Positions 11,585 to 25,094 are shown, numbered from the stretch's first letter. The stretch is DNA of 64,000 nt from Chimonanthus salicifolius (GCA_013350335.1 CM023540.1:19411828-19475827), one strand, 5' to 3'. Notes: a model not told the origin generated them from the letters alone. Numbers and translations are program-made.

Positions 11585-14500
11585 ATGGAGGATTCAAAAC
11601 CTTCTTCCACATGTCCTCACTGCGCAGGGCCTCTTTCCAAGGAAATGGTATTTCTCTTCCACGCCACACCATTCTTTCCTCGATTTTGTTTTGTTTTTCT
11701 CCAAACTATATTTTTTGCTTCAGTTGCCATTCAATTAGCTTCTTGAAAACCCAGATTCTCTTTTTCTTGTAATTCTAATATTTTAATACTCCTTTGTTAA
11801 CCAATTGCAGGAAACCAGTAGCTGGACTGTTCCACCCTTTATCAGAGACAGCTTCTCTATGGTTATTTAAAACCCATATTAATATATATTCTTCCATCTT
11901 ATTCTTGTTTTATCAAATTCTATTTTGCTGGACGTGCTTAATTGATTTTGAATTGGATTTTCAAGATCCAAACCGGTTATACTCTTTTTGTGCTGAAGTT
12001 TGATTTCTGTCTTGGTAGTTTTGAATTGAGTTCTTATGGTTTAAATTGGCAAAATAGGAAAAAAAAACAGCTTGGATTTTTTTTGTTGGATAGGTAAAAA
12101 TAAAAAACAATAACTTTTTGCTATTATAAAAAATATATCTAAAGATAAATTATACAGTATGAAGTTATTGAGTGGAAAATTAGAGTTTGGAAAGCTGAAC
12201 CTGTTATAGAGAGGACGAAGGTTTTATTGATGATGACAAGGATGGCAGTATATAAGTTATTCTATGTATATTATTGCCTCCCATTTTCAAGTATTACTCC
12301 TCAATATAAATATGTCCATAATACAAGTGTGTTTCCAAGGATAGACGGTAAAAAGGACACAGTAGATTTTGGGGTCGTGGAGAACACAAGTTTGGTAGGG
12401 TTGCATGGAAAATTGGAAGTAAAAAAGTTGACCTAAGTCAGATAGGGATATAAGATAAAGGGCGTCGATGACAATCATTATGATAATGATGGTGATGATG
12501 ATGAAAATGGTGGCAAGTGTACCTCTAATCTAAGGACTCTTATTACTCCCAAAACATGGGCCTTAAATCGAGGATCTTCCTTACAGTCTACCCACCTGAC
12601 CACACTGTATTGCAAAGTTACCACACCATGACAATTGTACTTCAACTTCTTACAATAAACAGCTTGGAGTAGCATTGCAAGTTAATATTTTGCAGTAGAG
12701 GAGCTGCAACCTCCTCAATGGTGCATCTCTTCTTACAACTCAGGAATTTCAGGAACCTGAAAGTTTAACATCCAAGCTTTTGTAAATGGATAATAAAAGA
12801 AAACCTAATGCTTCTTTTTATTTTCTGGATCTTGAGTTGAGTTTTTGTTCTTATTCTGCTTGTACTTGACTTATGCTCTTATTAATAGAGAATAAAAGAA
12901 TATCTAAAGCTTCTTTTTTTATTTTCGGGATCTTAAGTTGGGTTTTTGTTAGTAGACTTTGTGTCATCGACCTATAGTTGTTTTTCTTGTTTGATTTGTA
13001 AATGGGGTTTTGAGATTTCACTGAGTAAGTAAGTAGTTATTGTTTTTATTTTGCTTGGGCTTGAGATAAGTTTTCATGGTTACACTGTTTTACCTTGCAG
13101 TCCTAGAAAATTTGATTTTGTGTTTGTTTTGAACTAGATTTGCTGATATCTAAAAGAAAATAAAATTCTTAAAATTACTCTTTTTCTCATTTTGGAGGTT
13201 CTATTAACGAAATCTTGAACTTTAAAAAACTCAATGAAGAAGTCGAACCCAAAATTATGCTGATTTTTTCCCTTTTTGGGTTCAAAAAGAAGATCTCATT
13301 CTTATTTTGAGCCTTGTATTTATTTATTTTTTTCGTTGGACAGTTATGTTGTAGCGTCCGTCCCTCTCCACCTATTTATCAGAGTATTTATTTGAGAATA
13401 TTTAGACGGAAAAAGAGGGGAGAGCGCCACGATGCGAGTCAAGTCCGAGTTCGAAGACCCGACCCTCGACTGGCCCAACTAGTGCGTGCACATGAACAGA
13501 GTCCATGTAATATTTACAATACACTATCTTAAAACCTGCTGAAATGTATATGTAACATTTGATACATTGAAGAATCGCCGTTATCAATCCAAAACAAAGC
13601 ATAACAATCTCATAAAAGTTAAATATTCAATAAAAGGTTCAACCTCATCATCTAGGAGTTTATACATCATCAATCTAACTTTCAAACACATAACTCCTAC
13701 ATAAATACTTGTTCTCAAATTATAACAAAAGAAATGCTATCCCTCTTCTACTTCCTAAATGTCAAAATGAAAAGTTCTACGAAATCTTTCTTCTGCTTTC
13801 ATAACCAACTACGCCTGGCTATTGCTCGGCCCGGCCTCATCACCTTTCTTCTTTCCTGCATCAGTTTCTAAAAAAGAAAAGATTTGTGGGCTTAGTCAAC
13901 GTCCAGTAGGAATTCTCATCAAGTGGGTACGAACATGTGATATATATAAAACCGGGATAAAACATATATACGTTATTCATATCATATAGTTCATTTGAAA
14001 ATCATCCCCATCCCATATTTCAAAATTAGTTCATATTTCATACTCATAAAGCATTCAAGTTCATTTTGTAATTAACTCATATAAATCAGGATCATATATA
14101 CATGTAAAGCATTTAAAAATCATCATGATGCACTATGCCATGGTGACATGAATTGATGAGCGCCCTTCTCATGCCCCATGCATTGATCACTATGTCATTC
14201 TCATTTAATAGTTATAAACATTAGCCATTTTGTCCATAGCTTTCCTGGGGCACCAGCTGGAAGCTACAATCCAATACTAGCATTTAACCGGAACTACCGG
14301 GGGAGTGCTATACACCCATACTGCTGCGCAGGTTTCGGGACTTCTTTTGACCCTTGAGCTTTTTGCTCAATTATTATGCCGTAATTTGTAATCCATGGAC
14401 GCGGCCATATACAATGGTTAAATTATTCATTCATTTCTAAATATTTCTGGTTAATGTATGTTATCCCTTTAACCATGCATTCCCATCCCACATATATGCA

Positions 14501-17500
14501 TGTGTTTCATGTCTATGCATTGATAAAATAAACATGTTTGACAATATATAGGAAATACATTGTATTCAAAACTAGACTTTACTAAATTCTCATCAAAACA
14601 TGTATTCAAATCAACATACATTAAGTAACCACTTGGTACTTCAAGGAGGTAGGAAAACCTATTTGATCAACAAGGTTCAGTGGATAAGTGACCTACAACG
14701 TGGCACGTACGACTCCTAAGTCACCTTCTAGTCCTCTGGTTATTTCCACAAATCAAAATACAATAGATCATCCGATTATTTTGTGTCCTTGTGAAATTAA
14801 GGGTCATACAATTTTAATATTGTGGGTTCAGAGCTTGGGTTACCTTACACTCGGAACTTCCGAAGCTTGTTCTGAAGCTTCGGAACATCAGGATTTCCTT
14901 CGGATCCTTCCGAAGTATGCTGGCTCACTGGTCTACTCAGAACTTGACCTCAGCACTTCCGAGTTAAGTTCCGAGACTTTGGAACTTCAAGTCCTCTCTC
15001 GGTACTTCCGAGTCAGGTTCCGAGACCTTGGGTTCTCATATGGACTTAACCAAATTTCTAAGTTTTCTTTCTGATTCCAATCTCCTCGGAACTTAGCCTC
15101 GGAACGACCGAGCCAGGTTCCGAGACATCATTCCTTCCGAGGGTCCTCGGAACATCCTTGTTCCTTCGGACTGTTCCGAGCCTTCGAAACTTGCCTTGGA
15201 AGTTCCGAGACAGGTTCCGAAGTCTGTCTTCTACAGACAGTTATCTGCAGAATTCTACATATGCGAACTGGGTTCCTTGAACTCGAAAATCACACCTAGG
15301 TGGGTTATTGGTCTTGTTCTTTCAATCTAACCCCTTAGATTTATTCCCTATGTGATTTATCACGTCCTTAAGGATTAAAATTTACAATTTAGGATATAAT
15401 TTCACGGATTTAAATCCGATTTCATGAGTTGGGGGAAAAACCCGAAAATTCCCAAATTTCCAAATCCTATTCCCTAAACCCAGATTCGTCTAGGGTCGGT
15501 TCTAAATCATTTTAAACTTTAAATTAAACATAAATATTAAATTTGGATGGGAGACCGACCTTAAATGAAGCTTTCTGAAATCCTTCCCTCTTTGCGTGTG
15601 TATCTCAACAAGAAAACGGTGGTTTTCTTTTATTCCCTAATTGCCCTTAAATTACTCTTAAATTACTGGGTGTGGCATTGTATCACCTCTTCCATGTGGC
15701 GTGCTATGCCGTCGCCCATGTCGCATGATGCCACATCACCAATCATAAATTTAATGAATTTATTTCCCATCATACTACCCGACATTAATTTATAGTTTAA
15801 TTTCATAAATTAAATCCCACTAAATCTCTCTTAATTAATTGATTAAATCATATCAATCTCAATTAATTATTTAAAATTCAATTTTAATAAATACTAAATT
15901 TTTGGGGTGTCACATGTTTTCACTAATGGACTAAAAAAATTTCCATTATTGCAATGTTATTTATTGGTTGGCACCACATTGGCTTTTGATGTTTGAAATT
16001 ATTGCCGTTCTACTTTTTCTTAATTTGGAGCTGGGTTTCAAACGATAGACACTTGTGTCTGGTTATGTTTTTTATACCATAGGTTTATCTCCAGTTTAGC
16101 TTTTAATTGTTTTAGACAACAGAAGATCTAATGGCCCTGTTTCTAATGTGTTTTGGATCAGATTGGTTCTGCAGTTGGTGGGACAGCAAGTGCATTCTAT
16201 GGATTTAATCATGGTGATGTTAATGATGTTCTAATTTTTGTGCCTTCCTTGCTATATAATTTTCAATGAGAAATATTGATTAATGCTCTTTGTCTGAGGA
16301 ATGAAGTACTGTGATGATTTGGTCCATATGGGAAGCTGAATGATGGATTCAGACACTTTCTTTAAATATTTTTCCATAGAATACTGGATTCCTTATTCAC
16401 GAATTGGTTTGCATCAATGGATGATATAGTTTGTTAGCAACCATAGTTAAATTGAGTTCTATATTTTGCTTACAGCATTTTGAGCCAAAGTGATTGCGTC
16501 TGTTTCATTGGATAATTCAGTTCATTGGTCTAAACTTTCAATGTTTACTTCTGAATCTGATCCATGAGTTCAACTTTTCAAGACTATGTCAATTTTATAC
16601 TCATGTATATATGCATGTAATTGGTTTTGTGCTCTTATAACCTTGTATATACTTTTGGTGTTATTGACAATGAGCAAAAATTTGGAATCAGGAATGGACA
16701 AATAAAGGATTTTAAGGAAATGAAAACTGACTTTGTAGGACATTTTGACATTTCAAATGGATTAAAGGATTGTACTCTCTCACTTTCAAGTTTGAACTAG
16801 AGATACTCCTGGTTTTTAACTTTTATATGTGAATTTCAACTCTTTTATTTACTGAGGTAATGTATAGTTTTGGAGTGTGTGTAGATATAGAAATCCCGCA
16901 CACTTTCTTAGACCCTCAACTTATATGAAAGTTTTAGATTCGAATTCTACAATCTAAATCAAGGATCTCAACGATAGAAACTTCAAATACGTCAACTAAC
17001 AATTCACCCCAGTTGTACAAGCAAACAGGTTCTTAGTTAGATGAACCAAAACCCAACTTCTCACCCAAAGAATTAAATAAGGTCAAACGCTCAAGGAGAG
17101 ATCAACACCATGCGAAATTCTTCGAAGAGGTGAAAAATTCAATTGAATTGAATTGAACCGCGGAATCCAATTTCAATTATATAATGTGGATGCAAGACAT
17201 GAACATTCAAACTCACCATGCAATTAAGCATACACTTGCAATAATTAAAATCAACTCAACATTCATTTAAATAAAATTCAAAAGAAAGATAACTTGACTC
17301 ACCACCACCAAAGGAGAGACCCAAAGCCTAAGCTTCACTAGTTTACTTCATTAATCAAATCCAAACTTGTATGTCCTTACAGTGGTTGACCATGGCTGAA
17401 TTTATAGTCATTCAAGGAACAAAACACCAGAAAAATGTCCAACTTGCTAACCTAATAGGTTGCACATGTAGGGCCGGCTAAATGGGTTTTATTGCCTAAT

Positions 17501-20313
17501 CAAACTCCATCCAATGGCTGGTTGCCACTTCGATTTATTACATCATTAAAGAGACTTAGGAAAAACAGAAAATATAATATAAGATTTCTGCAAATCTGGC
17601 TGAAATTGAGGTTTAATCTTAGCCCTCCATCTTGATTTCTTGCCAAGCTTGAAACTTCTAAAACCAGGCCCAATGCAGGCTTACACGTCCCTGTTTGATT
17701 CTGCAGTAAATACCAGCCACAAAATTCAAATATTTTCTGATTTTAACAGGTCCAATCTCGTCCATAATCTTCTTCATATCAGGCCCACATGTCAAACAAG
17801 GATTCTTGCTAACATGGGCTTTCTAAATCGGTCTTCTTGTGATCCTAGCAGTCCCAAACGCCCAAAGCTTGCTGTTTTTGGAGAGATTCCTGCCATGTAG
17901 GCGTCCATGTGACATCCAAGTAGGCGTTGAGGTAGCAGCTGACATGGAATTCGTGTTGGCAGCTTCATGGCAGCAAATGGGCTTGATAACTTGGGTTTTG
18001 GAGGCCAAAACAGGCCTTGATTCCTAGTTAGTCCAAATGGCTTCAAATCTGATGTAAGTGGGTCCATTATGATGCTCATGAAGCCCTCTCTTCCCTCCAT
18101 CCATCCTAGCATAGGTTTGGAGAGAAATTTCATCCAATTGAGCCCACCCATCTTCCCTTGGATCTTCATGACTTCATGTTCTTGGCTTGATTGAGTAGGG
18201 CTTGGGATGGCCCCATCAGGGCGGGTTTGGCTTGCTTATCAATTGCTGATTTTGCGCCCAATTTACATAGGGAGAGCTCAAGCCTAAGCCCAATCCTGAG
18301 CCCGAACCCTAGCCGGCTTGACAAGTATGCTAAAACTCAAGCTTGTTGAGCCTAACATGTTGAAAGGCTCAAAATTGTCCTCATACATTACCAATTTCAA
18401 AAACAATCTTCCTCATTCCAAACCCAAACCTAAGTTGTAGAAATGAGGTAAAAACAACACAAGAATGTTGGGGTGTGGATGGGGGATGGGGAGCAAGGTA
18501 TGGAAAGATATTGTAAATAAATTAAAGAAAAAACTAATAAAGGAAATTGAAGGACGGGAAGAAACCCACAGTGGGGCTTATACCATACTGTTGAGAGGCA
18601 GAGTTATTATTAATAAATTTGAAAATAAAAAATAAAAATGGAACTGAATGAGGGTAAAAAACAAGAATGGGACCTATATGGCTATACCCGAGAGAGAGGT
18701 TATGGGATGTCTCCCTAAATGAGAGGAACTAGCATGAAAGGGAAAAGCTGTCTCTTTAGATGGGATGAAATAATGAAGTAAAGCCTCAAGTGGACATGGA
18801 TACATGTAATGGATAATAGTTGGGCAGCAATGGAGTACCAATCCTTGGGCTTTATTTGTAAAAAGTCTCTATTCCTTGGTAATTGAAGCCCAAAGATCTA
18901 TGAACTAGCCTGTGTTTGACTAGCCAAGCAGAAAAATGACCTTCCATCTTCATGATCTCTCCCACATTTGTATTTGTATTAGCAGTTTACATTTACGATG
19001 ACATTTATGAAGATTGACCACCCACTGTTTTTTATTCTACATGTTGGGATTTTGGGTTCTCTGTGTACAAGCCCAAGCCAACCCCATTTATCAATTGGTC
19101 TTGTGATTCAAGCCCAAATATTAGTTGAACTGAAATTAATGTTAAAAGTCCAGTTATTTGGGGCTGTACTCTTTGTGCTTTTGATCAAATGGGCCAAATT
19201 CTCATCCCTTGTTATGATATATGCTTGTTATATCTTTCAAAGAATAGAAACTTCAAGCTAATTTCTTTTTCACTGTTGTGACTTTCTTTCTCTTTTTCAT
19301 TTGCAGTAATGCCTGTTGTCCAGCGGCGGATAAAGGGGCCCATGTGGCTACACTTTATGATTGGTGTGAGTGAGATAAATTTATGACGAAATATCATGGT
19401 TGCAGTCTTTTTTTTTTTCTTTTGGTATTTGTCTGTACTCTAATAAACATGATAAATATGTTGTGTAAATTAATTGCCTTCTATAACAAATGCTCTTTAT
19501 GTCCTTAAAGTTTGTCAGAGGTCCTATTCCTATACTTGTTAATGCAATCTCATGTGGTGCATACCCTTATGACACTCAAACTTCCTGGTTTAAGCCATGT
19601 CATTGATACTATCCTATTGCATAATGGACAAGTTGCCCCAATTTAACATTTGAAACTTCAGCTAAAGAAAGAAGAAATCTTTCAATCTTTCATTTCTTGG
19701 CCTTACTTCAGATGGCTAGGAATGGCAAATCTGAGACTTTTTTTTAATTGTAATTTTAATGCATGGTATCCATATCCTGCTTGCATCTGGTACATGGCTT
19801 ATCAATGCCCTGTTTGTGCCCATTGGAGCCAATGGGTCCCACCCTTTCCCATGTTCAACATATAATTCTGTCTCCTTATCAGGGATACCATCAGCACAAC
19901 TCTTAAAGCATTATTATGCATTGTAGATTAATGTGGCATAAGATGAATAATTTTCTTGATATAGCCAATAAATTGTCTTTCCAATACTTGATGCATCATA
20001 AACTGGATGCTATTAAAACTTGCATTTTGGATTATCTCTAAGTTCCTCTGCAAAGTTTAAGTTTATTCTTTCATTTCAATCGAACATTGTTCTATCATCA
20101 TGATAGGGAATGAAGAGCAGCAGGTATTGGTTGTCTCGTAGGGTCCAATCTTAAATTTTCCCCGACATTCAACAAAATTTTGTTGGAAAGCCTCAAAACA
20201 TTTCAACTAGGTGAAACTTGTTTGTTATAGTGTTGAGTATAATTGGTCTTATTGTATTATACTTTAAAAGTTGTTAACAATATTGGAGCCAAGTTATTAG
20301 GGTTCTGAATGGT

Positions 20314-20361
<48 letters not shown>

Positions 20362-23300
20362 TGCAACAGCTGCTACTTTCTCCTCTACTCACTGTTTGAT
20401 GTTTATGTTTTTCTTTTTTCTGTGAAAAAACCCAAATGATTTGGGAAGCAAAGAAGGCACAATGATGGTTCTCAATCTGAACCCACTTTGTGGGTGTGTT
20501 ACATGAGGACATTCCAAATCCATTCACTGAGCACCTTCTTCTCCCACCAAAAAAAAAAAAAGAACCCAATACTGAATACTTTGTATCAAGGAGGTATTTT
20601 AATCATGTAAAACACTTTTTCTTTGCCATTGAGCTGGATGATCTCTAAGATAACAATACCTTACATTATTTTATGTAGAAGATAGTGGGCCATGGTGTCC
20701 TAAAAATAGATTTAAACGATGAAAATGGCCATGACTCCCTTAAGCAACCATCCCTTATTAGATTAGATAGATAGGTAAGTTCTAATTTAACAAATATAGT
20801 AAGACACTATTTAGTCAATACATTTTTAAGTATCCTACAAGAGGTGTTCAGATGATTCAATTGAGCATAAACAATTATTTTTGCATCTTTGTTTTCAACT
20901 AGCTTTTTAGAGATGTTTAAATACAGAACGGTTATAATTGCATGGCGTTCTGTGCAACTTACGAAGATGTGTATTATTCCAAACAAAATGTTTTCCTCAT
21001 CCTGATGGAGATAGGTGGGGCTCGATTAAAACCTTCAATATGGGGTTGATGAAACTTTCATTGTTCTATTATTTATTTCTGCGTCTGCATATAGATGAAA
21101 GTTTACCATGAATATTGGCACTTATGGGGTTGATTAAACTTTCACTGTTCTATTATTTATTTATGTGTCTGCATATAAATGGAAGTTTACCATGGATATT
21201 GGCACCACATAGAAGTTACTGAAGTGGAATGTTACTCATGTATAACTGTTTTGACAATCTATTTTCACATATGACTGCCTCATTAGATATTCAGTTCTGC
21301 ATTTCTTTTGTCTGTAATATCATGTAGGCTTAAAGAAAATTATGTATGATATTGAGTTTTCTATGCTGTAAGATGCACTAGTTGTGCAAGTTAAGGGATA
21401 GAGGCATTACACCTACAGACACAGAGGTTACATGTGTCCTATGTGGGGAGGCAGAGAAGAGTGTGGACCACCTCTTCTCTAGGTGTTCTTTTCCAAGGGG
21501 GGTGTGATTGAAGTTCCTAGGCCTTCAGGGCTGTCAGTGGGTTTTTGATGGTTCATTCTTGTGTGATGGGACAATGGTATTATAGTCCTTTCAGGGATAT
21601 GAAGAATGTAGCTTGGGAGTCGATTCCTGCAGTAGTGATGTGGTCAGTTTGGAAAGAAAGGAGTTTTAGAATCTTGGAAGGAAGTTGGGAAGTGTTGGCA
21701 GGGTTTCTGATAGTTCTAGATTTAGATTGTCAGGTTGTTTGTCTGTGAGTAATGAGTTTAAAGGATTAACATTGAAAGGATTTTTATATTTCTTCGGAAG
21801 GGTATTTAAGGGGTGGGAGTAGTAGGAGAAAGGTGGTCGATGAGTGGTCCCATCCAACTGGACAATTTAAATTTAATATTGATTGGGTGGCGAGGGGTAA
21901 ACTGGATCCAACACGGATTAGGTAGTTGCGTACAAGGGAATGGTGATATGGTTTTGATCTTTTCTGAAGCTGTAGGTATTAGGGATTATAATGAGGTGGA
22001 GTTGTTGGGCTTTAGGAGAGCTTAGAAATTTGGGCTACTAATGGTCTTGGGAGGTTAGTGATTGAGGGAGACTCATCTAAAGGCTGTTAAATGGGTTGGT
22101 GGAGGAAAATGTCCTCCATGGAAACTTTATCCTAGTGCTCAGAGAGATTATATCCCTATGTGAGGGGAGGGATGTCGAGTTCAAGCTTGTAAACGATTGG
22201 CTGGGGTTGTAGATTTCCTAGCTAAAGTTGAAGTCGACAGGAGTGGCTAATTTGGACTTTCTGTATGATTATTAGTGGTTTGTGCAGGTTTTAGCACCTA
22301 GTGCTTGTGTTTTTTGGAAGCTCTGTATAGCAGTCTTATACCTCCTGCCCTTGTAACCTCCCTATTATTACGAATAATATTTTCTGATAACATTAAAAGA
22401 AAAGAAGGATGCACTAGATGTGGTCAAGAAGTTACCATTTCCAAAGAAAAAAATGCATTGGATGTGGTCAAGAACTAAACTTTTAATAGACATTATCCTC
22501 ACTGTTCCATGTCCATCTGTTGCGATGCAGGCTCCACCTGTGATAGTCTTCTCTTCGGCTTGTGCTGGACTGGCAGGTTAGGAAGATTTTTCCATTTATT
22601 TTCAATGTGTGAAGTGTCTACTGTCACTATCTATTAAGATTTACAAATAATTGCTTTTTCTTTTTTTGCACATATGCCTGTTATCTTTGTTGCTTGTGAT
22701 ATCTTTGAAGCATGGACAAGCACATGTATATTGGTAGGGAATGGTCACTGACTGCCCAGGAGCTTCATAAACCAATTACACAGTTAAATCTGGACAAACA
22801 TGTTAAACTATAATTGTTGCTTGTGATATCTTTGAAGGATGGACAAGCGCATATATATTGGTGGGGAAGGGTCACAGACTACCCAGTAGTTTCAGTAAAC
22901 CAATTACACCGTTAAATCTAGACAAACATGTTAAATTAGAAATCATCATGATGGTCACTTTATCATGTTAAATTAGAAATCATCATGATGGTCACTTTAT
23001 CGATATGATGCACATAAATGGATGATACATGTATGACATGGGTATGAAAATGGGGATACCCTATTTTTTTTTCCCAAAATCTAGGACACGAATAGTGTTA
23101 CGGTTGAGAGTCCACATTAAAAGTAAATTTGTATGCCTGTTCTATGATTTTTTGAATGAAATATTTCACCATGCTGTTATTTCTTTTGATTTTATTAAAT
23201 GAATTAGTTGTTCCACATTCTAAGCATCAGTATATTTTTTAAAGCTTTCATTTTTTTCTATGTTTTATGATAAGTATTGTAAAATTATTAATGCATATTT

Positions 23301-25094
23301 TATGAAGTATCCTATATTCCTATAAGCATCGGGGTGTCTGACCTGACATTGTTCCTTGAGTGTATGCAAGTGTTCATGCATCATAACTTTTCAACCCAAC
23401 CTGTTACTTCTAAATACTCCATTCCCGACCTTATTGACCTCCCTCTTTCCTAAGAGAAATATTCCTGTTCTTATTGACCTCCCTTTTTCCTGAGAGAGAT
23501 TGTCTATTGAGAACTAGTTCATTGAATATGCATTTTGTACGGCCCTCTTGGGATCATGAGGATGAGTTGATTGGAAAGATCTACACTTGTATATGTAATG
23601 TTCCAAAAATAAGCTTGAAATTTTTTCTCAAATTAGGGTTTTAACCATCTTTTAGGACTTGAGCTGAATCTAACAGTGAATGTATCTTGGAATGGATTTA
23701 AATTGAGCATGAATCCAATTTATGGGATGTTAATGGGTATGATGGAAAGGCAAAAGTGTAGAACATGGGATCAGCCACCTAGTGTACAACAAACCATTTC
23801 TCAACGAAAACTTTATTCTATTACCTTAAACAAGCAACCCATCAGTCATTCAGATGGATATCCATTTGTCTCTTAAATGCATGAAACATCATACTGATCA
23901 TTCATTTCCTTTTCTATAGGAGCTGCCCATAGAGTTCCATATATCTACTCATTTCTAATTCTATTCTTTCTGTTGTTCTACTTATCTATCTTAGCATGAT
24001 CACTTCGGACAGATGTGCTTTGATCTTATCTTTACTTGTTAACCAACCTCGAGTTCCATAAAACATTCTGGTGAGAGTTCCGTTATTTGATGTGGCATCT
24101 CATGATCTTACAGATTCCTCAAAGTTGTTTCCGTTTTACACTGCACCTATCCTATTCAATGTATCCTTATCACTGCCGTTTACTTTTTTCCCCTATAGTT
24201 GCACCTAGATAACAGTACGTCAGTATCTATCTCATAGTGAAAGTTCTCAATTTTCTTAGAAATTCTTTCCTACACAGAATCAATAAACTTGCATTTCATG
24301 TATTTTTTTTTAAATGATGACATGAAAGCGGTACCTGACGCGATTAAATAGCTGACAATGTTTCAATGGTTATTTTGTGCATGCCATATTGTTTTGCAGT
24401 AGCTTCCCTTTCTCATGTAATCCCAGTTGTTCCTGTCCAGATTATATTCCCTCTCTTGCACTCGTTTTTCTGTGGTAGAATTTGAAGATGACCTGCTCTG
24501 CTTATATTGCTTAGAAACGTGACACTCCAGTTGGTAGCTTGTTGGATTGGCATACTGGATTGTGGCTATTGGACACAATATCAATTAATTACTATCTTTA
24601 ACCTTTTTCTTCTTTTTTGTTTGTTTATATAATGCCTCTCTCTTCAATCTAGATGGGCGTGTTTTTTCAGCATCATATTTGAACTACATTTTATGTAATA
24701 ACATACAGCCAAATTGATGAATAATAGTTCTGCTTGAAGGCCTCATCTGTATCACATGCTCATACCCAAGTTGCACTGAGATGGTTCAGTTCCTCATTTC
24801 CTGTCAGTATGTCTGCTAATGGGGCACTAACAACTTTTATGGTTGATAAGCTCATCCTCGTATATTGTTCAGTTACCTGGTTTTATACCTTCTCTTATGC
24901 TAGTAGCTGCTTAATATTCTTCCCCTTACATTTAGGGATCTCCCTTACCTGCTTCTGATTCTGCAGGTGGTGCTGTTCCAGCTCTGGCACAACTGGCATC
25001 CTCATCATACCATGCAGTTCTCTCTTCTTCATCAATGCCTCCGGCTTCTCACGACGATAAGATGCACAAATCAACAAGCTCTTCTCCTTTATAA
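11585..25094 (+). CDS. Small conserved plant membrane protein, six exons
   Basis: Coding exons are 11585-11647, 11811-11861, 16162-16213, 19307-19365, 22531-22576 and 24967-25094, all with GT-AG borders and compatible phases (399 nt, 132 residues). The N-terminus has a CPHC motif (C10, C13), then a short polar stretch. Residues 39-56 are glycine/alanine-rich ([15 protein letters not shown]); a basic loop [10 protein letters not shown] follows; residues 69-102 form a second hydrophobic stretch ([20 protein letters not shown]). The tail is Ser-rich and polar. Two membrane segments with GxxxG-like spacing are likely. From memory, plant genomes carry similar short uncharacterised proteins, but I cannot name a function or compartment. 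The first ATG is used; a stop precedes the 3' UTR. The oddity is size: 399 coding bases span 13.5 kb because the introns are filled with transposons. Confidence 0.85.
13350..15912 (-). mobile_element. Solo LTR, 2.6 kb, antisense, probably Ty3/gypsy
   Basis: On the minus strand it starts TGACACCCCAAAAATTTAG and ends GGACGGACGCTACA, i.e. TG...CA. Flanks TATGT (13345-13349) and CATGT (15913-15917) agree at four of five positions, a plausible aged target duplication. No coding domain is present. Like the LTR at 4.9-8.1 kb it contains a CpG-rich cluster of CGGA/TCCG dyads, but its termini differ, so it is a relative rather than a copy. It sits inside intron 2 of the membrane protein gene, opposite to the direction of transcription. 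Confidence 0.7.
14845..15215. repeat. Cluster of CGGAA/TTCCG words in the solo LTR
   Basis: More than fifteen occurrences of CGGAAC, TTCCGA or GTTCCGAG in about 370 bp (for example CTCGGAACTTCCGAAGC, GTTCCGAGACC, CTCGGAACGACCGAG). Several pair into short dyads. It parallels the block at 6195-6435 but with a TTCCGA rather than GTCCGA core. Confidence 0.65.
16214..19306 (+). other. Intron 3 of the small membrane protein gene (3.1 kb)
   Basis: GT-AG intron. The part from about 16880 to 18960 reads like inserted repetitive DNA (GC-richer, with phrases such as AAGCCTAAGCCCAATCCTGA near 18280), but no LTR, inverted repeat or target duplication could be fixed. Confidence 0.6.
20319..20357. repeat. 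(CT)n microsatellite
   Basis: About 19 CT dinucleotides, intronic. Confidence 0.95.
21039..21206. repeat. Two-copy tandem duplication, period 84 bp
   Basis: The unit beginning TATGGGGTTGATGAAACTTT at 21039 recurs at 21123 with roughly ten percent divergence. Intronic, no coding potential. Confidence 0.8.
21382..22407 (+). mobile_element. 5'-truncated L1-type LINE, 3' end
   Basis: About 1 kb sharing the orientation of the host gene. Translation of 21384-21510 gives a zinc-finger segment typical of the C-terminus of plant LINE reverse transcriptases ([21 protein letters not shown]-x2-C, then H and C). Downstream frames are broken by stops and shifts. It ends in an A-rich tail (ATTAAAAGAAAAGAAG). 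GATGCACTAG flanks it on both sides (21372-21381 and 22408-22417) and similarity continues to GTG beyond, so a target duplication of 10-15 bp is likely. It is dead and noncoding. Confidence 0.8.
22577..24966 (+). other. Intron 5 of the small membrane protein gene (2.4 kb)
   Basis: GT-AG intron. Apart from the tandem duplications near its start and a two-copy 40-bp duplication (CTTATTGACCTCCCTCTTTCC) near 23430-23500, nothing was recognised. Confidence 0.65.
22687..23000. repeat. Tandem duplications in intron 5 (127-bp and 37-bp periods)
   Basis: A 127-bp unit starting TTGTTGCTTGTGATATCTTT at 22687 is repeated from 22814. Its end overlaps a second, nearly perfect 37-bp duplication starting CATGTTAAATTAGAAATCAT at 22927 and 22964. 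Two separate local duplication events are visible. Confidence 0.85.

Larger units (their letters stand above)
11862..16161 (+). other. Intron 2 of the small membrane protein gene (4.3 kb)
   Basis: GT-AG intron. Most of its 3' half is the solo LTR at 13350-15912. The 5' half (to about 13340) is AT-rich noncoding sequence with a GAT-rich run near 12478-12505. Confidence 0.75.
19366..22530 (+). other. Intron 4 of the small membrane protein gene (3.2 kb)
   Basis: Starts at GTGAGT and ends GATGCAG. Holds a CT microsatellite (20319-20357), a tandem duplication (21039-21206) and the 5'-truncated LINE at 21382-22407. Confidence 0.75.

Noticed and set aside
20297..20569. 90-codon minus-strand frame with Arg-Glu repeats
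   Set aside because: The Arg-Glu run is the translation of the CT microsatellite in an intron.
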